A DNA stretch of 27,575 nucleotides. It comes from JBLMZH01 sp050258715. Its GTDB lineage: Bacteria > Patescibacteriota > Doudnabacteria > UBA920 > O2-02-FULL-48-8. The stretch covers positions 1 through 27,575 of the forward strand of contig JBLMZH010000027.1 of NCBI GenBank assembly GCA_050258715.1. The letters run 5' to 3'. Under the pieces are notes generated by a model, which was not told where the DNA came from, did no database searches, and saw only the letters and a program-made list of their open reading frames with translations. Each line of letters begins with the position of its first letter. Position 1 is the stretch's first letter. This document shows positions 22,291 through 27,575 of this stretch, in pieces. The position numbers were made by a program, and so were the translations under genes.

Positions 22291-22355
22291 ACATTCCTCC
22301 TCTCGGATGCGGTCCCTCTCGGAACCGGCGGCCTCTCAGCCGCAGTTGTGCTAAT

Positions 22356-22384
22356 ACTTTACGCTTCAACCCTACTTGAGTCAA
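22356..22384 (-). promoter_or_regulatory. Promoter of the 210-aa gene
   Basis: TTGACT (22384-22379), exactly 17 bp, TAAAGT (22361-22356). Predicted start near 22349, giving a ~60-nt leader with the AGGAGG site at its end. The -35 directly follows the ABC operon terminator. Confidence 0.65.
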
Positions 22385-22386
22385 AC

Positions 22387-22416
22387 AAAAAATGCCGAAC
22401 TTTTTGTCGGCATTTT
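22387..22416 (-). terminator. Intrinsic terminator of the ABC exporter operon
   Basis: AAAATGCCGA (22389-22398) pairs exactly with TCGGCATTTT (22407-22416) around an 8-nt loop. In the minus direction the stem runs into six T. It lies 33 nt after the permease stop. Confidence 0.8.
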
Positions 22417-22424
22417 CTGAACAA

Positions 22425-22449
22425 ATTTCAATTTTCAATTTTCAATTTA
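22425..22449. repeat. CAATTTT heptamer tandem repeat
   Basis: Three head-to-tail copies of CAATTTT (22429-22449, last base differs). The same AAAATTG unit recurs in other spacers of this window (3150-3195, 3600-3632, 23557-23658). Confidence 0.7.
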
Positions 22450-23556
22450 TTACACTCTCCGCTCCTCGAATCTGAACGTGAACACCGCCAGAATCAAAAG
22501 CACGGCAGCCCAGGCCAGCATCCACAGCAAATCTGATCTGATAACGGAGATCCCCGCGCCTTCGGTCATAACCGTCCGAATTGAGTGTGAAAGGTAGGTT
22601 AAGGGCATGTATTTTACAATATGCTGCAGCCAATCCGGCATGCTGGTCAAAGGGAAGAATGTTCCGCCCAAAAACAGCATTGGGAAAACCACAAGGTTGG
22701 CAATGGCCGGCACGGACTCAACCGTGTTGGCCAGTCCCGAGATCGTAAAACCAAGCCCCAAAAACATGATGCCGCCAAGAAGAGCGCACAGCAAAACCAG
22801 CCAATACGATCCAAAGACGTGGGCGTGGAACAGCAAAACTCCCACGGCAATGAGAATCCCGGCCTGAACGACAGCGACCATAAGCCGGGTAATAATATTG
22901 GCGGTCACAAACTGGTAAGGCTTCATCGGTGTTGCCAAAAGGCGCTTGAGTACGCCCTTCTCCTTATAGTCGGCAAAAACGAAAGCCACGGAAAATACTG
23001 ACATCTGCATGATGGCCAGCGCCACAACGCCAGGCAGCAAAAAGTCGAAATAAGTCAGGTTTCGCGAATTGACAGCTTCGGTGTTTAAGGTAAATAGATT
23101 CGGCGCTTTGGAAATTGAGAGCGTGGCCTTGTCGAGGATCTGGCTCATGACGGTAACGGCGGTCGAGGCTTGCTGCTGCTGGCCGGCGTTTGTTAAGACC
23201 GTAATCTTAGACGGCGACTGGCCCAAGGTTGCCGGATTTTCAGGGATTAGGTCCCAGGGAACTAGAAACACGGCTGACCGGTCCCCTTTGTCGATGGCGG
23301 TCCGCTCCTGGCTTTCCGTGCCGGTCGAAATGTTAAATGCCGAGACTTGGTTCAGCTGATCGATAAAGTTCTTGGTCCCTTGAGTTGGCGGCGCGTTCAC
23401 GGCGATCCCGACATTGATCTTTTGAGGCTTGTCGAAACCAATCAGGCCAAAAACACCCATGATAATGATCGGCATAAACAGCGTAAAGAACAGGGCCTGC
23501 CTGTTCCTGACGAACATTTTGATTGAAGATAAAGTTAAGGTCCGTAAAGTATTCAT
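22450..23556 (-). CDS. ABC-2 type transporter permease
   Basis: The product is 368 aa. One N-terminal transmembrane helix (about 23-42, FTLFMPIIIMGVFGLIGF) is followed by a ~150-residue extracytoplasmic domain (about 45-175) and five more helices (about 178-365). This is the ABC-2/YhgE-like layout of DrrB- and Nod-type exporters. KEKGVLKRLLATPMKPYQFV is the conserved cytoplasmic coupling segment. Partner of the ATPase encoded 102 bp upstream. The substrate is unknown; drug, lipid and polymer export all occur in this family. Confidence 0.92.
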   Translation of the reverse strand: MNTLRTLTLSSIKMFVRNRQALFFTLFMPIIIMGVFGLIGFDKPQKINVGIAVNAPPTQGTKNFIDQLNQVSAFNISTGTESQERTAIDKGDRSAVFLVPWDLIPENPATLGQSPSKITVLTNAGQQQQASTAVTVMSQILDKATLSISKAPNLFTLNTEAVNSRNLTYFDFLLPGVVALAIMQMSVFSVAFVFADYKEKGVLKRLLATPMKPYQFVTANIITRLMVAVVQAGILIAVGVLLFHAHVFGSYWLVLLCALLGGIMFLGLGFTISGLANTVESVPAIANLVVFPMLFLGGTFFPLTSMPDWLQHIVKYMPLTYLSHSIRTVMTEGAGISVIRSDLLWMLAWAAVLLILAVFTFRFEERRV

Positions 23557-23658
23557 TATTAGAATTGAGATTGAAAATTGAAGATTAAGGATTAATTGAG
23601 GATTGAAAATTGGAAATTAAGTTCGGAAATTTTTCAATTTCTCATTTTCAATTTTGAA
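23557..23658. repeat. AT-rich ATTGAAAATT repeat spacer inside the ABC operon
   Basis: The 102-bp gap between ATPase and permease consists almost entirely of ATTGAAAATTG-like units on one side (around 23570-23620) and their reverse complement TTTTCAATTTTGAA on the other (around 23640-23658), so it can fold on itself. No gene and no clear promoter within it. Confidence 0.65.
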
Positions 23659-24576
23659 TTATTCCCTTAGCTCGTGTCCGGTTAGTTTCAAAAACACGTC
23701 TTCCAACGTCGGCTGGTGCAGCTGAAGATCGACGATTGAAGTTCCGCATTCATGAGAGTGGAGGAATAAAGCCGGCAGGGTTTGTTCCGGGTTCTTCGAG
23801 ACCAGTCGGTAATGATGGTCTTCCTGCTTGGCTTCCAAAACCCCGGGCAGTTTTCGGTAGTGTTCAGCGGGACAAATCTTGGTCACGCCGAACTGAATGA
23901 CCGAATTCAAATCAGCCAGCTGCAGCAAATTGCGGGTCGTGTCCATGGCAATGATCTTGGCATTGTCCATGATCGCAATGCGGTCGCAAAGGACTTCGGC
24001 CTCGTCCAAATAATGGGTCGTGAGCACGATTGTCTTCCCCTTGCCCTTGATCTGAGTAATAAGCTCCCAAAGATTCCTTCTAGCCTGCGGATCAAGTCCG
24101 GTGGTCGGTTCATCCAAAAATAAAACCTTCGGATCGTTGACCAGGGCAACCGCAATTGAAAGCCTCTGTTTTTGCCCGCCCGAAAGCTCCTTAACCCGGC
24201 TCTTGGCTTTTTCCGTCAACTGCACTTCCTTGAGGATTTCCATGGCATCAACCTTCCGCCCATACAGGGACGCAAAGGTCTCAAGCAGTTCAACCAGGCT
24301 TAAGCCGTCAAAGAACGAAGACGCCTGAAGCTGGACCCCGATCAATGATTTTACGAATCTTGGCTCCTGCGCCACGTTGTGGCCGTCCAAGGTCACGTCG
24401 CCTGAGGTAATACCCTTTAAGCCCTCGATCATTTCAAGGGTCGTGGTCTTGCCTGCGCCGTTTGGTCCAAGAATTCCAAAACACTCGTTTTCCCGAACGG
24501 AAAAACTGATGCGGTCGACAGCGGTAAACTCGCCGTATTGTTTGCTTAGGTTTTTTACTTCAATGATATCTGGCAT
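23659..24576 (-). CDS. ABC transporter ATP-binding protein (DrrA/CcmA type)
   Basis: The product is 305 aa. Walker A GPNGAGKTT (37-45), signature LSGGQKQR (131-138), Walker B VLFLDEPTTGLDP (151-163) and H-loop TTHYLDEAE (H188) are all present. The C-terminal ~80 residues (after the nucleotide-binding domain) form the accessory domain seen in ABC-2 export ATPases, ending LEDVFLKLTGHELRE. It energises the permease encoded downstream. Promoter immediately upstream; short leader without a ribosome binding site. Confidence 0.95.
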   Translation of the reverse strand: MPDIIEVKNLSKQYGEFTAVDRISFSVRENECFGILGPNGAGKTTTLEMIEGLKGITSGDVTLDGHNVAQEPRFVKSLIGVQLQASSFFDGLSLVELLETFASLYGRKVDAMEILKEVQLTEKAKSRVKELSGGQKQRLSIAVALVNDPKVLFLDEPTTGLDPQARRNLWELITQIKGKGKTIVLTTHYLDEAEVLCDRIAIMDNAKIIAMDTTRNLLQLADLNSVIQFGVTKICPAEHYRKLPGVLEAKQEDHHYRLVSKNPEQTLPALFLHSHECGTSIVDLQLHQPTLEDVFLKLTGHELRE

Positions 24577-24586
24577 AAGGTCTTGA

Positions 24587-24616
24587 ATTATAGGGGTAAG
24601 CGGGGGTTTTCGTCAA
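24587..24616 (-). promoter_or_regulatory. Promoter of the ABC exporter operon
   Basis: TTGACG (24616-24611), 18 bp, TATAAT (24592-24587) on the minus strand. The -10 is a full match and the -35 differs at one position. It lies 10 nt before the ATG, so the mRNA leader should be ~4 nt. Confidence 0.75.
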
Positions 24617-24627
24617 CCGCACAAATT

Positions 24628-24659
24628 AAACAAAGACCCCGGGATCAAGCCCCGGGGTC
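24628..24659 (-). terminator. Intrinsic terminator of the repeat-protein operon
   Basis: GACCCCGGG (24635-24643) pairs exactly with CCCGGGGTC (24651-24659) around a 7-nt loop. In the minus direction it is followed by TTTGTTTAATTTG. It lies 11 nt after the stop of the lysozyme-like gene. Confidence 0.85.
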
Positions 24660-24670
24660 GAATTTCAAGC

Positions 24671-26389
24671 TTATTTCGGCACGACGTCACCGGTCGCGTA
24701 ATTGTCCACTTCGGCCTGGGGCAAGACCGTGGCTTTGGGAGTGCGCATCCGCTTATAAGCGGCCAAGGTTAAGAGGCGCTTGAGCCCGTTTTCGAAAACA
24801 TAAATCCCCGTGCTCGCGTCGCCCTTGACGACAGTTCCGTCCTTCGGCGGAAACGGGGCCGCAGTTGGAATTGAATCAAACTCTTCCTGGCCTAAGGCCA
24901 AATGCTGGAAATTGGCCACGCCGCGCTGTTTATAGACGAAGGCTGAGATAAAATGCTTTTCATTGTCCCTGAACCAGTAGATGCCTGTGTCGCCCTTGAG
25001 CACAATGGCTACTTTGTCCGGAGGATAGACGAACGGTCCGGTCGGCAGGCTCTTGACTTCGCCGTCCGACAAAGTCATCAAGTTCTTAAACGACAGTTTT
25101 CTGGCCTTAAACACTTCTTCGGTGATCGGCCGTTTCAGGTCCGAGTCGATCATGTAAACCGTGGGGTTTAAGTCGGAAACGATCAGGGTCTTATCAAGCG
25201 GCGAGATAAAGGCCCCCTGGTCATAGCTTGCGACTTCGGCCTGAGGCAAAGTTATCACGCTGGCAAAGGAAAACTTCCGCTGCTTGAAAACCGCGCCGGA
25301 GATCGGACGCTTCTTGGTATTGTCGATCAGATAAACCGTGGAGTCCGCGTCGCCCTTGATCAGGGTTCCGTCCAAAGGCGGCATGGGCTTGTCAGTTAAG
25401 TAAGAATCAAATTCGGTCTGGGAAACGACGATAATATTGTCGACTTTGATCTTGCGCTGCTGGGCAACCAGGGCCGAGAACTGGCGCTTGGTTCCGTTAT
25501 CAATGACATAAGTGGTCGGGTCCAGATTAAGCTTGATGACCGTGCCGTTGGGATATTTAAACCAGGTGTGATAAAGCCGCCAAAAATTATAATTGCCGTT
25601 GAAGACATGCGGGGTGTAGCGGTAAAGCGCGGCCGTGGCAAAATTCTTCATGGTCACGGTTTGACTCGAGACAACGCCGTCATATCCGCCCATGGTGTTG
25701 TCGATGACGATCGTGTCGCCTTTGCGCGCCGTGCGGATGACCGGGCGCCCGAAGACCTGGTTTTGAGAATCAACCATCGGCCCCCTGCCGACCCTGACTC
25801 CGTCAACTTCGGTTTTAAACGAGCGCATCAGGGAAGCGGCGGCTCCCAGCCACCGGCTGTTGGTGGAATCAAAGGTTCCGAAAAGCTGCCTGTAGAAGCC
25901 CAGAAAAATATCGTCGCAGCCTTCGTAATCCGGACAGCCGAAGCCCAAAGCCCGGTCCATCCGGCGCTGCAAGGCATCGGCGTCAAACGAGCCCGTGATC
26001 AGGCTTTGTTCTTTTTCCAAAATCACCAACACGACCTGGGGATTGAGCCCGTGCTTGGTCGAAGCGTCATATATCAATTCAGCGGCGGTCCGAAGCCGGT
26101 CCAAATTCGGGCGCGGATCTTCCAGTCCGACCTTGGTCAAAGTGTCGGGTTCCTTAAGTTTAGGTAAAAATTCCGGCGAAGTGTTCGCCAGCGGCGAATT
26201 GCGCTGCTCCAAAAATTTCTGAATGCCCGCCGCGGAACCAAATGTCCCCACGTCGCCGAAAGCCTCGTCAGTAATGAGCATCCCCGGATCGAATCCCGGA
26301 TCGATCGTGCCTTGCGCTAAAGACGTCGACGTCCAAAGCAGGGGCAGGACCAGGGCCAAGAGAGAAATAAGCGAGATGGATTTTTTCAT
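24671..26389 (-). CDS. Exported lysozyme-like protein with five C-terminal ~59-residue repeats
   Basis: The product is 572 aa from ATG 26389. A TTG four codons upstream is possible, but MKKSISLISLLALVLPLLW is a textbook signal peptide start, with likely cleavage after SLAQ. The region about 75-275 resembles a soluble lysozyme/transglycosylase-like domain (TKHGLNPQVVLVILEKEQSL with a candidate catalytic Glu; then YTPHVFNGNYNFWRLYHTWF, a conserved tail of this family). Five repeats follow, each with a core like DGTLIKG..TVYLID..KRPIS..F. The repeats also occur in the subtilase encoded just upstream. Likely a surface or wall-associated protein; the lysozyme call is inference. Confidence 0.75.
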   Translation of the reverse strand: MKKSISLISLLALVLPLLWTSTSLAQGTIDPGFDPGMLITDEAFGDVGTFGSAAGIQKFLEQRNSPLANTSPEFLPKLKEPDTLTKVGLEDPRPNLDRLRTAAELIYDASTKHGLNPQVVLVILEKEQSLITGSFDADALQRRMDRALGFGCPDYEGCDDIFLGFYRQLFGTFDSTNSRWLGAAASLMRSFKTEVDGVRVGRGPMVDSQNQVFGRPVIRTARKGDTIVIDNTMGGYDGVVSSQTVTMKNFATAALYRYTPHVFNGNYNFWRLYHTWFKYPNGTVIKLNLDPTTYVIDNGTKRQFSALVAQQRKIKVDNIIVVSQTEFDSYLTDKPMPPLDGTLIKGDADSTVYLIDNTKKRPISGAVFKQRKFSFASVITLPQAEVASYDQGAFISPLDKTLIVSDLNPTVYMIDSDLKRPITEEVFKARKLSFKNLMTLSDGEVKSLPTGPFVYPPDKVAIVLKGDTGIYWFRDNEKHFISAFVYKQRGVANFQHLALGQEEFDSIPTAAPFPPKDGTVVKGDASTGIYVFENGLKRLLTLAAYKRMRTPKATVLPQAEVDNYATGDVVPK

Positions 26390-26412
26390 TTGGTTTTGCA
26401 AAGTTTTGTTGG

Positions 26413-27575
26413 TTAATTGAAAATCGGAGAGCCGGGCATGATGACTTCGATTTCGGCCTGCGGCAAACTTTTAATGCTTGAAAATTTAAACTTCCTGTTC
26501 ACGAACGCTTCGGCCGACAAGGGTTTCCTTGATTCGTTCTGGATAAGATAAACCGTTTCAGTTGAAGCTGATTTGACGAGCGTCCCTTCCAAGGGCGGCA
26601 GCCAATAGGCGTCCGGAGCTTTCGGAATATGAGAGAACTCGTCAGGCGTCACCTGCATAACGCGCGCAAACGACAGTTTCCTTTGGGTGAACACAAAGTA
26701 AGTGACCGCCCGGCGGCTGCCCTTATTCATGACAAAAACCGTGGGGTCGCCCTTAACCAAAACCAGAGTTCCGTCCGGCGGCCAGTACCAATCGCCCGCC
26801 TTCAAAGCCGCCACGTCCGCTTCGGGCATGGTTTTAACGTCTGAAAATCTAAAATTGCGCGTGACAAAAACCGTGTAGGTCAGCGGCCGTTTCAATTGAT
26901 CATTGATGACATAAACGGTCGGATCAGAAACGGATTTGATGAGCGTGCCCTCAATCGGCGGCAAGGCCGGAATTTCCGCGACCGTGTTCAGCTGTTCCAA
27001 ATACTCGGGCATGACTTCCTTTTGATCAAACCCTCTTTGCTGGAAAACGAAGGGCGAAACGTACTGCTTCGAGCCGCTGACGATCCTGAAAATTTTATTG
27101 GTCGAGGTTTGCCTGACAAAACTGCCGTCCAGAAGCGGTTGAGGGCTCAAGGCGGCCATGGCATTGAGTCGCCCTCTGCCCAGAAGCCCGGAACAGGTCT
27201 TGCTTAGGCAATTGTTGAGGTTGAGAGAATCGATATTGTCCGCTGTCCGAAGGATGATGTCGCGAATTTGAGTATTGGAAAGCTCCGGCCGGTTGGATTT
27301 CATGAGAGCTGCAACTCCGGAAACCAAGGGAGCGGCCAGCGAAGTGCCCGACCCGTAGATCAAAACATTGTCCGAAGGATCAGAAGGCAGGTAACCCGTA
27401 GTCAGAATCATTTTGCCCGGGGCGGAAATGTCCACGCAGGCATTGCCGAAGTTGGAAAACGGAGCTTTTTGGTCCGAGAGGTCCGTGGCAGCAACTCCCA
27501 GGACCATGTTTTTTCCCTGGTCGTCGCAGATAGGATAGACCGGGCTGGCATCAAGATTCATTCCGTTTTCCGCCA
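26413..27575 (-). CDS. Subtilisin-family (S8) serine protease with four C-terminal repeats, 5' end cut by window edge
   Basis: The frame is open to the right edge, so the protein continues beyond the window. The first in-window ATG (27561) is internal: the preceding codons (AENG) fit the Asn-containing loop of subtilases. Visible: AATDLSDQKAPFSNFG, VDISAPG and the catalytic-serine motif GSGTSLAAPLVSGVAALM. The Asp and His of the triad must lie upstream. About 240 residues follow with four ~59-residue repeats (cores GTLIK..TVYVIN..KRPLT..F and similar). The stop lies 23 nt before the ATG of the lysozyme-like gene, so both probably share one mRNA. Confidence 0.9.
   Translation of the reverse strand, partial: AENGMNLDASPVYPICDDQGKNMVLGVAATDLSDQKAPFSNFGNACVDISAPGKMILTTGYLPSDPSDNVLIYGSGTSLAAPLVSGVAALMKSNRPELSNTQIRDIILRTADNIDSLNLNNCLSKTCSGLLGRGRLNAMAALSPQPLLDGSFVRQTSTNKIFRIVSGSKQYVSPFVFQQRGFDQKEVMPEYLEQLNTVAEIPALPPIEGTLIKSVSDPTVYVINDQLKRPLTYTVFVTRNFRFSDVKTMPEADVAALKAGDWYWPPDGTLVLVKGDPTVFVMNKGSRRAVTYFVFTQRKLSFARVMQVTPDEFSHIPKAPDAYWLPPLEGTLVKSASTETVYLIQNESRKPLSAEAFVNRKFKFSSIKSLPQAEIEVIMPGSPIFN

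Noticed and set aside
23557..23658. AT-rich repeats as a CRISPR array
   Set aside because: Units are 7-11 bp, contiguous and low-complexity, without regular unique spacers, and no cas genes are present.

Overview
The window looks like a chromosomal segment of a Patescibacteria/CPR-type bacterium. The signs are a compact gene order, an alanyl-tRNA synthetase without its C-terminal domain, a cupin-type (archaeal-like) phosphoglucose isomerase, a membrane-anchored protein with a baseplate-J-like region, and secreted proteins carrying about 59-residue 'KRP' repeats. Most native genes have no Shine-Dalgarno sequence. UGA behaves as a stop codon (for example in the flippase and ParB-like genes), so this is code 11. 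The lineage assignment is inference from gene content.

Layout. (1) 1-4106, minus strand: the distal part of a ribosomal/RNA polymerase operon, infA-rpmJ-rpsM-rpsK-rpsD-rpoA-rplQ-rplM-rpsI, behind a near-consensus promoter (TTGACA, 17 bp, TAAAAT) and a leader hairpin. infA has no AUG, GUG or UUG start. (2) 4112-10469, minus: baseplate-J-like membrane protein, cupin PGI, short AlaRS, a metzincin-like protease and an S41 (Ctp) protease. (3) 10503-16948, minus: a surface-polysaccharide locus with a Wzx-like flippase, a GT4 glycosyltransferase, a Wzy-like polymerase, a TPR protein and two GT2 glycosyltransferases, transcribed from a probably leaderless extended -10 promoter. (4) 16991-19477: an island-like block. 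A plus-strand ECF-like sigma factor and an unusual ParB-like protein face a minus-strand pair of tiny genes (71-aa Cys-rich and 43-aa single-TM), separated by back-to-back terminators. (5) 19487-21583: rarA and a divergent M23 peptidase, separated by an AT-rich imperfect inverted repeat. (6) 21658-22384: a solitary unknown 210-aa gene with its own promoter, strong ribosome binding site and terminators. (7) 22450-24616: an ABC-2 exporter (ATPase plus permease). (8) 24635-27575: two adjacent exported proteins, a lysozyme-like protein and a subtilase (cut by the window edge), sharing nine copies of one repeat family.

The most striking pattern is translational. The five genes of blocks 4 and 6 (sigma, ParB-like, 71-aa, 43-aa, 210-aa) all have strong AGGAGG-type ribosome binding sites. 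The surrounding housekeeping genes have almost none, and several appear leaderless. These five genes are the best candidates for an undescribed accessory system or a transferred module. Function beyond fold level is unknown for the two small proteins and the 210-aa protein. No tRNA, rRNA, CRISPR array, transposase or integrase was recognised.
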